Assembly: GCA_019095985.1 (NCBI GenBank)
Contig: CM032660.1
Location: 24,254,864-24,318,863, forward strand
DNA from: Streblospio benedicti
Lineage: Eukaryota; Annelida; Polychaeta; Spionida; Spionidae
Length of the DNA stretch: 64,000 nucleotides
Direction: 5' to 3'
The notes beneath the pieces were generated by a model that was given only the letters and a program-made list of their open reading frames with translations, searched no databases and was not told the DNA's origin. A program made the position numbers and the translations under genes. This document shows, in pieces, positions 11,291-23,020 of this stretch. The stretch's first letter is position 1, and every line of letters starts with the position of its first letter.

Positions 11291-12519
11291 AGGCTTCTAA
11301 CTACACGTGCATCGTTGAAACTGTCCTAAGCTTCTAATTTCATGGTCACACCGGCATTTATTTTGCAATGATTTATTCTATTGTATAAGCAGAAAAATTC
11401 GGAAAATAATGCAGCAGTCCTTATCCTGTATTTAGAAATTATCCAACAAATGGCCGGGAGACGCTAACCCGTAGTCTCTATCACATTCCTTTACTACGGT
11501 GAACTGAGTGAAGCAAACAGAGTCAGCAGGCGGCTGTCGATAGAGACTACCAAGCAATTACTGCTGAGAGGGGTATGATGTATTGTTGATTGCCTAGGAC
11601 ATTCAGGATTAGACTTTCAAAGTTGCGCATACATTTTTTTAAAACATGATTTTTTAAATGCACACCAATGCATTTATCTTTATACACCAATAGAAAGAGC
11701 ATAAAAAGTTAGGAACAAAGCTATATTTAGTTTCCAAATAGAGTTTGGTTAAAAAGCAGTTTTTAGCAAACGGCAATAAAAACTTACTTAAAACAGCTTA
11801 CGGTAGGGGAATTTTGTAGATTTTTTCGTAGGCTGTTACATCAATCGCCGCCGCTGTTCCAACTACTTTCACCCAAAAATTCTAAATTTTGAAATCTATC
11901 TCCTAAAATATCCACTATATTTGCACTTGGAAATAGCATAGAATTCTATATGAAATGGTCAAAATCAGGCCTGATTTTCAACAGCCATGATCATTTTAGC
12001 CTTGATACTCAGTGACACCTAGTATTCTTTATCATTTAAGCGATATACCCTGCATGCATCAGTGTCAACTGTGTAAATTAACTTAAATTACCTTGGCAAC
12101 ACACACAACAAATTGAATACAGTTTGTTGAAAACTTTGAAACATTGGAAAATAGTTTAATCCTTCTTTATTATATAGTACTAGTAATAATATAAACTGAT
12201 AGTGTTAACTTATATCATAATAATAAATAAAAGATACACAAACTAAAGAAGTCATTGTAGTGATGCTTCATAGCAGTTGCAGTAATAATTATAATATCTT
12301 TATAAGACACAAATGCTACTTTGGAACAAAAAATAAACTCATGTACACATCAAATATTGCATTTCTCTTACAATATCCACCAAGTCTGTCATGCTGATAA
12401 AGTAATTTACCGTAAACTACTGGGAACTTAGAGTCTATAAAACATCATGCATGACACAATGAATATTATTTGAGAACATATAAAATGTTTCAAAGATAAC
12501 TATAACCAATCAAACTATG

Positions 12520-14127
12520 TTATTGTTTCTGATAGTAATTCCATATGGATGCTCTGTATTTGTATGTTAGTTCCTTGTATGTCTTTTTGCTTTTCCTAGA
12601 TCTATTGTTGGTTGGCTTTGTCTGTATAGAGGTATATTCTCTATCTACATTCTCATTCCAATGGAGGCATGCTAGTTTCGCTCTCTTTTCATATTCCTTT
12701 GACGAAAAAAGAAATGCGTTTGTCTTGAAAAATGTTCAAAACATTATTGAATGATTCAACGTAATGTGTGTCTTTTCCACTTGCAAAGTCCTCAGCATTT
12801 CTATATATGGTTGTTTTTTGAATTGCAGATTTCAAAAGGTCCTCTGCCACTTTATCTGTGATAATTTTTTTTCTAGGTTCATAATTCGCATCTGTGATGC
12901 ATCTAGAAGTATTGTCACATTTTGAATGGTCATTTTTATAATGGGAAATGATATTATCCATTTCTTGGCGAAACACATCAGCATTTCCATTGCTTTTTTT
13001 GGCAGCATAATGCACATGGTTGGCTACAGCATTAACTTTGTCGTCAAGCTCATGATGCCACGTTTTGCCATGACTGCGTTTGCTACCAGTGGACACTTTC
13101 TTGATATTTTTTTTCAAATTTTTTATCCCATGCCACAAATCATTTTGATTGTTTATGTTTCTGTTCTTTATTTCCTTATTAAGTGCCACATTTCTATCAT
13201 GAATCCATGTGTCTATCATGATTCCTTTTTCTCAAAATCATCAATCACTCCTAAAGTTCCCACAGTTTCATGACGCTGAGTGCATGGGTCATCTGCTGTG
13301 GTAACCAGCTTATGCCTTATAACTTTATGATTTTTTTCTCCAATCACCACAACACTCGTATCCTTTGCGTTTTTGCGCCACCCATGCCGTGCATCAGAGA
13401 GTACATTTATGCCATCTGTAGATAGGTTATCTACATGTGAAATTTCATCACACAGAGCATTTTCGATGCTCTCATTATATGCTATATCAATTGCTGTAGC
13501 ATATGATGCTTGAAGTTGACCCCGCAAGCTTGTGCCCAAAAATCCAATATTTGCAGAATCGCAAAATCTTTTGTATGCAACAGGTAGCATACCACTGCAT
13601 TCTAAGCCATGAAAAATCTTATCATTTATTAAAAATCTCTGGCTATTTTCCACATGTGGAGATGATGACCACATATAGCGGTGTTTCTCTTTACATTTTA
13701 ATGTCATAATCAGTACATGTCCCTTCATTGTCTGCTTTACACGCTTCAATTTTTCACTACAAACCTTAGAGTGACTTTCAACAATTTCTATCAACTTGAT
13801 AGCTCCAGATTGTGAACCTATGTAACAGGGATATTGATCATCATCTTCAGAAACTTTATAATAATGAGAAACATGATGAGTTTCTCTAATTGCATTATCA
13901 GTCTGTGCTATATCATTTGTGTTTAGAAAGTTATCTAAAACAATTTCTAAGACCTCCCTGTAATTTATACTATGATTCATTTGTGACTTCAAATGATCTT
14001 TCACACATTTCAATTTTTCTATCAAGTGTTTCTTTGCATGTTCATCACCAGGAATAGTTAACTTCCATTCTGGTCTTTTTTGTTTCTTCTTGGGGGGCTC
14101 AGATGACATGATAGATGATGATACCAA
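12520..14127 (-). pseudogene. DDE-type DNA transposase, two frameshifts
   Basis: The first 303 codons (14127 to 13216) carry a nuclear-localisation-like PPKKKQKRP, a C..KH...WSSSP block near residues 144-156, and an STDGINVLSDARHGW block whose D245 fits the first catalytic acid. The protein continues in another frame from 13219 with WIHDRN (second acid), DLWHGIKNLKKN and THYVESFNN (ESF, likely third acid). It then shifts frame again near 12700-12715 to a segment with LACLHWNENVDREYTS and stops at 12520-12522. This order (SDxR.., DRN/DRH, DxWH..K..KK, ESFH/N, WNEN) is that of a transposase-like family common as uncharacterised proteins in cnidarians, molluscs and other invertebrates. I cannot say whether it is Kolobok, IS4EU or another superfamily. 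Both shifts fall at runs of A (AAAAAG, GAAAAAAG), so sequencing error is as likely as decay. Total would be about 535 codons, near full length. Alternative: a host gene derived from such a transposase. Confidence 0.75.
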
Positions 14128-14688
14128 TATGAATATTATAAAAGTTCAACTGAAGTAATTTATAGAATATTGTAACAATTGCAACTCAAAGATACAAATG
14201 AAGTGAATGTGAAATAAACCTCTTTTATAAGGATACCATGGTATTTACCTAAATGTTCATTTATTCAAATACTAAATTTGTGATTCTTTGAAGTAAAGCT
14301 GTGTCTAATATTGTGGAACAATAAATGAAAGAAAGGTTCATTATTTGTAAAAATCAATGGAACCAATGCATAAAACAGACAAGAAAAGACTGTGACTAAT
14401 GAACATTAGATGCAGTCAGACATTGATTACAAAAATAAAGGGACTTTTGTATATGAAAGTGGTCAAGCTCTTTTAGAAAGATAAGCCAGTGTTTATGAGA
14501 TAACACACTGGTCTTTATTCAATGGCTTGATTTGCATACATGCACATAATGAGAGGTTCTAATGTATATTGTTATCAAAAATTTAGATAGAGTGAGGTCA
14601 TTGCAGGAGATCTGTGAAATTGCAACAGTATCATTTTTGTGATTTTAGTTTGGTGTTGTAGCATTTGATATGTAGGCACATTTGAAGT
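14128..14688. promoter_or_regulatory. Shared divergent promoter region
   Basis: The 561 bases between the two start codons must hold the promoters of the transposase (leftward) and the P2X7-ballast-like gene (rightward). A TATAAAT-like box reads leftward about 35 bases before the transposase ATG (near 14157-14165). I see no clear TATA box for the rightward gene. The stretch is AT-rich and has no long reading frame. Confidence 0.45.
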
Positions 14689-15198
14689 ATGGCAAGCAAC
14701 AGTGAAACCACACGCATTACTTACACTCTAACAGAGGAACAAAGGAAAGCAATACAAGAATTATTCAATAATAAAGGTTGGACATATAGTGAGACTGTTA
14801 CTGATAAACTCAACCAAGATGAGTTTGATTATGATAAATGCGAACCAGGATATGTTATAAAACATGATGAAGAAAAAGATGAATGTCCATTTTGTTTATG
14901 TAAGCCATGCATAACAATGCAACAGCAGAGTTGGTTTCCGAATGAACCATCTGAGCCTCATAATTTGAACAATAAAGACAGAAAAAAGTGCTATAGAAGT
15001 TTTTGGACTATGCTCTACCATCGACGGGTCTGGCAAGATGAACGCTACAAAGCAAAAAAGGCTGCTGCTTTAGGACAACCTGTTGGAAATTATGTATACC
15101 ATAGAAGGGATATAATGCCAAACTGTGTCATAAAACTTGTTAGGATGTGGTACCCAAATCCACAACAGGTCCCATACATGGGGCATATGTGGGAATAA
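14689..15198 (+). CDS. P2X7-ballast-domain-like zinc-binding protein
   Basis: An intact, intronless 169-codon frame. The C-terminal half aligns by eye with the cytoplasmic ballast of vertebrate P2X7. CPFCLCKPC (about 65-73) stands where P2X7 has a Cys cluster, KKCYRSF (about 98-104) matches HCAYRCY, and IMPNCVIKLVRMWYPNP with a following YMGHMW matches ILPSCC..IR.EFP and its YSGF end. In P2X7 these cysteines bind zinc. Here there is no channel part, no signal peptide and no membrane helix. The acidic N-terminus (EFDYDK, HDEEKDE) is of unknown function. Stand-alone proteins of this kind are common in invertebrates and their role is unknown. The gene lies 561 bases from a transposase in divergent orientation, so it may be a second gene of the same mobile element rather than a host gene. 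AATAAA signals follow at 15250-15260. Confidence 0.72.
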   Translation: MASNSETTRITYTLTEEQRKAIQELFNNKGWTYSETVTDKLNQDEFDYDKCEPGYVIKHDEEKDECPFCLCKPCITMQQQSWFPNEPSEPHNLNNKDRKKCYRSFWTMLYHRRVWQDERYKAKKAAALGQPVGNYVYHRRDIMPNCVIKLVRMWYPNPQQVPYMGHMWE

Positions 15199-15742
15199 AT
15201 ACTATTTATGTATGAGTTGTATATGTATAATGTAGCATGTAAAAATCAAAATAAAATAAATTATGCATTGTCACAATTAGTTCATGATATGGATATGGTT
15301 TGTTTTGACAGGAATGAAAGCCATGTGCTTTTGTTGATAAACACATTGAGTTTGATTACCTAGATCTAGGTGGCTCCTCCCACCTCCCCCTACCTCAATT
15401 ACCATTGGCTTATTGTTGAGTGCCATTAATTCAAAATTTTGAAAGTAGTTTGAAAATCATAATCTTTGAAGTGATATATTTTACATACCAAAGGGATAAA
15501 TCATTTTTATAAAATTTTATTGGATTGTGCTGGCATTCATAAATAGACAGGTATATTTTTTTTTACTTCTGAACTTAGTTTAAACATGATAAATTTAAAG
15601 CAGACTATCCTGCTGTACACATCAGGTTTTCATGACTTAATTCAAATTATCAATGTAGGGTTTTGTGTGGGACACACCTCCTTCACAGGTTTAAAACTAA
15701 TATGGACATCTTACATTTACACTGTCTATATTTATCATGAAT
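15199..15742. other. 3' flank of the P2X7-like gene, up to the gap
   Basis: It holds the polyadenylation signals, a perfect ACCTAGATCTAGGT palindrome (about 15358-15371) and C-rich CACCTCCCCCTACC. I looked for inverted ends matching the left side of the transposase and found none that convince. Confidence 0.35.
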
Positions 15743-15842
15743 NNNNNNNNNNNNNNNNNNNNNNNNNNNNNNNNNNNNNNNNNNNNNNNNNNNNNNNNNN
15801 NNNNNNNNNNNNNNNNNNNNNNNNNNNNNNNNNNNNNNNNNN
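15743..15842. other. Assembly gap (100 N)
   Basis: Exactly 100 N, a placeholder size. It cuts the beta-helix gene. Confidence 0.99.
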
Positions 15843-17628
15843 ACACAATGACCTCCATATGGGCAGTCAGAGCACTTGATTATGTGGTGGATGTACTTTC
15901 CAGTGTACTGTGGTTTGGGTACAGACCCATTTATCAATAACGTAAAGTACGCAAAGCCCTTGAAAACCATAGTGTAATTTAGGTAACCATAATCTAAGCT
16001 ATACTTATTCCTCGGGCAGGATTCACAAAAGTATGATAGTTGGTCCAGTTTATGGGATCTTCGCAGACCATAAGTGTCCACACCGTATGCAGATGAATTT
16101 GTTGCTCGTAGATCATATCCGATCGGACACTGCATCCACACATTCGTTATTTCCAATGACCAATGATCTCCAGCATGACGAAATAATGACAACCCATTAT
16201 CTGCACTTTTAACAATGATCTCCACATCATTGATCAATAGCGTGCCGTCTGAGTACAGAATGTCACCTTGTAGCGCATGGTCATGAATGGGAGTATTCTC
16301 AAAATACGTTCCATTGGCTGTCAGAGTACCATCCATATCAACAAACACCGAGCCACCCAGCAGCCTGGCTGTATTATTGATGAACGACGAGTTGGATATT
16401 TCCACTTGGCCTCTTTGAACTCTCAAGCCGCCTCCTTTACCAACCAAGCTGATCACTCCTTTGCAGCATTCAGCATTGAGATGAACTTCACTGTTTACGA
16501 CTTCCAGTGTGTTTTCCTTATCTTTTATTGGGTAGTTTTCCCTGTATTTGCCAGCAACATTGTTGGTAAAGTTACACGATGATATGTGCATACCACTCTC
16601 TTTCTCAATCAGCACTAACATGCCAGCACCGGCGTGGATCGCAACATTATTCACAAAGTTGCAGTGGTTGATGCGCAAGTCAGCAAATGGCCCCACCACA
16701 GTGATCCCTCTCTCGTTATTGATGAAGTTGCAGAACTCAACTTTTGCATATGCTCTTGATATAGTCTTTTGCTGAGTTACAGCAACTTTTAACCATAAAG
16801 CCGCCTCATATAGATTAATAACACTTTGGATTTTTGTAGGGTTCACCTGGTGCTCAAAAGTGGAGTTAGTGATGCTTATATGAGCCAGTGTTGAATGAAA
16901 TGTCAAATGGAGTCCTCCCATATACTGAATATCGGACGCATCATGAGAGAACAGACAATTAGAAACAGTCATAAAGGTTGTGTTACCACTGTCCACTATG
17001 AGCTGGGTTTGGTTAAATGTGCTGTAAGTTACTTTTACAAAGCTATTCGTGCAAGCAATCTTATGCACTTTATGGTGAATGCAAGTTCCATTCTCGTCAC
17101 AATCTTGGCCTCCCTTGAAAGATGATCTATATATGGTTAAATTCAGAAAATGGCATGGACTTGAACTCCGGATACTTGCATTGTTGAAACTGACGTCATC
17201 TATCTCCATTGTACAGTTACTGACAGGCAGGGCTCCGTGTTCAATGTGCAATGTCTCCAGTTTTAAGATACATTCACTATGTAGAAGTGGTGCCATCCTC
17301 ACATAACTAGTGTTGGCATTCCATTGTGGAAAGTGAGAGCCACCGCAGCCCAGCACTGGGCGGCCATGCAAACCAATTAGGGTGAGTGACTTGCCTTGCA
17401 GATGGACCCCAAGGTTGAACTCGTTCATGTGACAGAGGGAGTACATGTTGTCTTTCTTGGCAGTGGATGTAGTTGATGGTTGGCCGTCTATATAGATGAT
17501 ATCATTATCTTTAGCTATGTTGATGACATGGGCGAGGTCGCGGCAGGGGAACATTTCTGAAGTGCCACAGCGGTTGGGGTAGCCACCAAGGGAAACGAAC
17601 CAATCACGGGATGGTGCAGAGGTACCAT
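15843..17628 (-). CDS. Extracellular right-handed beta-helix protein, one long exon (partial)
   Basis: One open exon of about 595 codons. It starts at a 3' splice site (TTTTCAG before 17628, two bases completing a codon) and reads GTSAPSRDWFVSLGGYPN, then GTSEMFPCRDLAHVI. The internal Met at 17554 is therefore not the start, and a signal-peptide exon should lie upstream. The body has repeated short rungs of the type ISNSSFINNTA, INHCNFVNN and ISSCNFTNNVAG, the asparagine-ladder pattern of parallel beta-helix (PbH1) proteins, with many NxS/T sites. The C-terminal part turns Cys-rich (CESCPRNKYSLDYGY, then CSDCPYGGHC) just before the gap. This beta-helix plus Cys-rich order is typical of large secreted or membrane-anchored proteins of unknown function in marine invertebrates. 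Any membrane part would be beyond the gap. Function unknown; adhesion or recognition at the cell surface is only an inference. Confidence 0.8.
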
Positions 17629-17653
17629 CTGAAAATGAGCAATATGATAATAG

Positions 17654-17780
17654 TGGTCAAGACTTTAGCGTCAGAGAAGGCCAAGACTTTAGTGCTAGAA
17701 TGGGTACGGCTTCAGTGTCAAAGTGGTCAATACCTAAGTGCCGTAGTGGTCAAGACTGTTGCGGCAGATGCGTCAAGTCA
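17654..17780. repeat. Degenerate short tandem repeat in intron
   Basis: Four to five irregular units contain GTGGTCAAGACTTTAGYG and drifted forms such as GTGGTCAATACCTAAGTG. It lies just upstream of the beta-helix exon, in its presumed intron. Confidence 0.5.
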
Positions 17781-18606
17781 TAGATGTCAACTATTGCAGA
17801 TAAAGAAATAGCTCAAATTTACAAAAGATGTCTGAATTTGTCAAAAAATGTCAAAAACTTCATTGGCGTAATTCAAAACTTATTTTTGTCTTATTCTAGA
17901 CTATATAATATGTATATATAAGCACTTGCGTAAGGCCCAAACCCCTCATATTTTGTCTTGTTTATGTAGAGAAAATTTAAAGAAAAAGAAATATTAATAC
18001 ATGTCCTTCTTAATTATATATGCATAATTTCGTTCGAATTATTAAAATACATATATCAAATTTACTTTACATACATGGTTTTAGACACTTGATAAACAAT
18101 AACAATATGCAGTGTTCACGCCTGAGCAAAATTAGTTGCAGGTCCATTGGACCCGCTGGTCCGAAAAGTTGAAGGCCAAGAAAAAGTGCAATACTAGTGC
18201 CGGAACCGGAAAGCGGATCTAGTGGGCGGCGGTGGGGTGGGGGTACTCAAACACAATTGTTTCTTAAATAGTGTGTGTAAACTGTGCGTTCTGTGCATTA
18301 TTTTGACAAAGAAGCATATATTTTTTCCCTTTTTTAGTTGCCAGTTGTCAACAATGCATTTGCGGTCAGCACCAAAGGCTCGGATCTATGGTGAAAAAGT
18401 TTGGGTAAATTTAGGACGCATAGGTTTCATTCGTGGCATAAAAGCCATATATTTAGACACTTTAAAATGTGTGTGCTTTTAAACACCAATATATTCTAAC
18501 TTTACTAGTTAATTATTATTATTTTCACAAAGTGCACAGTTGAAGACCCCCAAATATTTCTAAGTGATAAATGAATATGAAAGATCTTCATAAATGGTAC
18601 AAAATA

Positions 18607-18765
18607 TTCAATTGGCCCTCACTGTTATGGGAAGCAAGCTCCTACCACTGTATTCACATAGCTGAATACATAGCTTCCATTTGACTTTACATGTATACCA
18701 AGCTTGTGAGACCAGAATGATACCATCACCCCAAGCAACGGGCTGCTTGGGATGATGGTAAAAGT
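18607..18765. mobile_element. tRNA-like MITE family T, fragment
   Basis: It contains GGAAGCAAGCTCCTACCACT, ATAGCTTCCATTTGACT, then GTGAGACCAGAATGATACCATC and an inverted CCCAAGCA..TGCTTGGG end. All of these blocks recur at 37270-37850 and at 45707-45881 / 52687-52861. The tRNA-like middle is missing here. Confidence 0.6.
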
Positions 18766-21700
18766 AGATATAAAGTCAATTATTTCAAATCCACGATAAA
18801 GTTACTTCAAATGTAAAAATGTATAGTTTATATTCTCAATGAAAAAAATCAAACACACCTTGAAAAATGAGCATAGTGATATATAATATATGTGTGTCAA
18901 ATTTGTAAGATTGTAGTTGATCACAAATAGACTGTGGATTTTAAGCTCAAAACGGGGCCACAACCTTCTAGTTCGACGTTAGACCCTACATTATTGTAAT
19001 TTACTTCTAAAAATGGAGGATGAAGGAGGTAAAACAGCTGCAATGGTACTAGATAAGGCATCACGTTTCGGAATGTGTGCAAAGTTCTGATATAAGGTCT
19101 GGGGATGTCACTGAAAAATGTGCTGCTAAAAATGAGGTCACTAGCACGTATAATATAGAAGACGAAAGGCTTACTTTCGTAGTAAATATTGCGCCAGCCG
19201 GCACTGGTTTACGTCAGTCGTTCAAAACCGTTAACAAAACTGGGTCACAAAAAATAGGTACATTTCTGTCTGAAACCTGGGTTGAGTTCATAGCGTACAA
19301 TACTATGTGTTTAACCAATTCCAATCGGGGCTTGTGTATGCAGATATTCCTCTCCCAGTACAGCTCCACTGATGTATAATATTATGCTAGTTTGACATTC
19401 CCCATTAATGAAGCCGAATCAGCCGGGGTTGCGTAGGTGTTGGTAATGTATTTCAGCAGAGACACTCTGTTTTCGTGCAAAATTATAGTTGCCTCAGATA
19501 CTTATAATCTACAATAGTGCAAATCGTATGTATAAAACGTTCGTGACGGTGTGACTAACTTAAATTCCAAGTGTCTGTTTAATTCATGATTTTTTGGACA
19601 GCCAAAACCGGCTTCATATATACCTTGGTGAAAAAAAATGACATGTCAAAATGATCGATCTACCAACTCACACCAAATTCACTAGACCCACATTGATTTT
19701 TCAATGGGGTGATTTGATATCAGGACGGCTTTTAACGGAGTATTTTGTAAAATTGAAATTGAAATTGTTATACTTGCATGAACATTGCAATCATTTTTGT
19801 ACGGTTGAAATGAGACCCGGATGTGCACAGTGCAGACATAGATATATAAGTTCTTTGGTCCAGATACATGTTGGAAGTTTGGGTTTTGATGGCCCCCGTT
19901 AACGACTATAGTATAACTCAGCTTCTATTATTATTGAGAATGAACGACACTTATTATGTTAATCAAATACTGTGCTAATCAAATACACATGCTTGACTGG
20001 ACAATAAAATAGTATTCTAGATCTAGACATAGGCCTACATATATTTTAGTTTCGTCGTATATACACTATATGTTTGTGAACATAGGTAAAATAATCTAAC
20101 CGGTTCGTTCAACGGCTTTAAGTTCTATAATAATAACAACGCAATATAGATGTTTGCACCTCTGCTAAGTGTAGGTTTTACATGCACAATAATCCGTCTG
20201 TTTCTCCCACGGCTTCATGACGAACAGGGTAAAGGCGGCGTGAGTGATAAATCCGCGGAGCCGACGCTGTAGAGTGGTGGCGCCTAAAGGCCTGTGCCGT
20301 GTAGTGGGTCTCGATTGAATCTGTGGCTGCACTTGAGGAGGCTGGGAGAGGCGGCGTGTCACTGACGTGCCAACAAATACACGGAGTGTGCATTTGCAAA
20401 ATTACCCATATCAGCAGGGATATGTGTGTAAGGGGGGAGGGGGGGTATTTAGAATTCTATTTTCTTAAGTGAAATTAAAATGATGTGGATCATTGTTTGA
20501 ACTATTTTTCATGCAAACGGCATGTTTTTTTTTATGAAACCCCTTTCGGGTATCATCAGCCATGCACGGTCTGGTGGTTAAAAATTCGTAATTGTATAAA
20601 AGCAAGAAATGCGTGGCGCCCACAAAAGTCTTTTTTTTCAATGCTAACACCCAATCACTAGTATATTTAAGAATGCCGTAAGAACTTAATAATGGCAAAC
20701 ATGATTGCATGTCCTAAATAATTACGAGCCATATCTGACTGGTAGCAACTTTGTAAATTATACTCGCTGCCAGGTATATGTCAGCCACGCTCGCACAGTC
20801 TCAGATCACACATCACCAAATGTCACATACACGAACGTATCAACTACATGTGAGTACGAACACATCGTAAACAACCTTCTAATTGAAAGAGGCTGGCACT
20901 TGTCAGGGCCAATGTAGAAAGAGGCAAAACATCTCACTTAACTGGCTGAACCAACCCCCTACCTAACCTTCAACAATATGGACGGGATTAGCTCAAGGAT
21001 GTACTTAGTGGTGGCTCTACCATTACCCAATCAACAGCAGCTCTGCCATATAATTCAGCTATTGAACTTTTGAACAACATCACTTAAGCAGCTGCTGATA
21101 GTAATAATCTTGCCCACATTGGCCAAATAGGAGACAAGTTTAGGTGTTAATGGCACAATTAGCAGGTCTACTTATCATAGGAACAGGCCTTAGAAGGCAA
21201 GTAATTGTACAAAATTAGTGAAGTTCAGGAGGGTAGCTATTGTACACACACAATGTAAGGTTTAAGTGTCCTATTGAGAAGAAGGGTGAGGTGGGGTCGG
21301 GGGCTCTGAGTGGCCAGGAAAAAGTTGAAATCATCGTCTTTCTTGGAATTCTTTTAAATTACAGATTGAATTTATGACAGGTCAGCGACTCCATTCCATG
21401 TTATAGATCCATAAACCATTGACACAGAATATTTGTATCTTGATAAACTCTAGTCTGGAAGTTTTGATTTCTCAGTATGATAAATAATCAACTATCAGTA
21501 GGCAAAAAGCAGTGATGATCGAATAGAAGTTTTTTTTAGATATTATCAGGAATGTGTGACCATAACATTACACACCTCATGCCAGTAATCACATATAATG
21601 TAGACTGCAACACAAAAGATTCCAGATGATCATATTATCTACACTACTATTGCCATGTTAAGCACCAATAGCTATTTGTATTAAGGCAAATTAGCTGAGA

Positions 21701-22943
21701 ATGTACATCACTTATTGTGATCAGGACAGTGTTTGTCAGCATACAGCATGGCTCCCTTGTCCACAATGTTTGTGTCAGTTATTTCATTCCAGTTTGTTCG
21801 TTTTCTTTCACATCCATCACATTGTTGTCGACATATATAACACCTAAGGAAGGGACTATGTTCACTTAAATGATTAATTTAAGTTAAATGCGACCACAAA
21901 AGCAATTAGAACATATAAAAACAGCACTGCTAGAATACTGCTGTAAACACTCGCTAAAGCAAGAGCTCCCCCTCCCTCTAGATGTGTCAAAGTTCAATCA
22001 AAAGCCCTTTGTGTGTGTATGTGAATGAACTGTAGTAGATACCAGTTTATCATGACCACTCGCCTATACATACATAAAACAATTACTAATTTAAGTACAT
22101 GTACGTGTATTAATTAAGTTAATTAGTGTCAGCCTTATAGCCAAACAGGTAATTAGAAGTTACGTCATTTGAAAAAGGACAAAATCACATTTTGTAAAAG
22201 TAATCACGAATTTGAATACCAAACTTGAGTGATAATCTCAACACGTTGACTTGCTATATACTAGAGTTGTTTGTTACAAGAAATATTCGAGTACTATCGT
22301 AGGACCATTTCGACCGATGGGTGGTTAGTATTGGTTACAAACCTGTTAGTCTCGATCAACCAGACCATGTGATAACTTAGACGAGGAAATGATTTAGTCT
22401 CTATCAATGTCTGTCTAAAAATACCCACAGTGCATTGTAAAAGTTATGCGTTTTTGTTTTTTGTTTGTTTTTGTTTAAAGAATGCCCACACTTCACTAGT
22501 CGAATAAACGTATTTATATAGACATTGGCTCCATATGAGGCATTGTGCGTACATCCCAATTATTAGCTTACACCAGTGTCAGACAGAACACCCTGACACT
22601 TATTTAACATGTCCGCGCGGAAGCGGAAGTGGCCGCGCCGCCATGTTCCCGGCGTGCCGCACGCCCCATAAACAGTTTATGGGCGAGTTTAAAGTGCGCC
22701 AAATTAGCGCTGTGCCGTATGTCTTGTTGTTTTCCCCGTGTTCTGTCTAGATTATGAGGACAAACGAGCCTGTGTCTGTCGCTGGCTCGCTGGTCGGTCC
22801 CACAGAGCGGGTTTCATGCCGCAATCTTTCCTATGCATTATTGCACTTTAAACATAGATAAGCCGCATGTATACTTTCTCAAAAACACCCGTCGTAAAAC
22901 CTTTACTGAATTACGCCCAATCTTACTTGAGAATCCGCTTGAA
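18766..22943. other. Gene-poor stretch
   Basis: No exon I can support. A G-rich run (GGGGGGAGGGGGGG) is at about 20433-20448. The frames at 20165-20399 are GC-richer than their surroundings but carry no family signal or splice context. A GC-rich island, CCGCGCGGAAGCGGAAGTGG onward, lies at about 22612-22665 and could be a regulatory element or exon edge. Confidence 0.3.
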
Positions 22944-23020
22944 GTAGTTAAATGGAAGCTTAGGTTTGCAAAAATCTGTCTTTAGCTATGTCAATGCAGT
23001 GGCAGGAGCTTGCCTGCTAT
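22944..23020. mobile_element. tRNA-like MITE family T, small fragment
   Basis: Contains TTAAATGGAAGCTTAGGTTT, CTGTCTTTAGCTATGTCAAT and GTGGCAGGAGCTTGCCTGC in the family order. Only one end is present. Confidence 0.5.
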
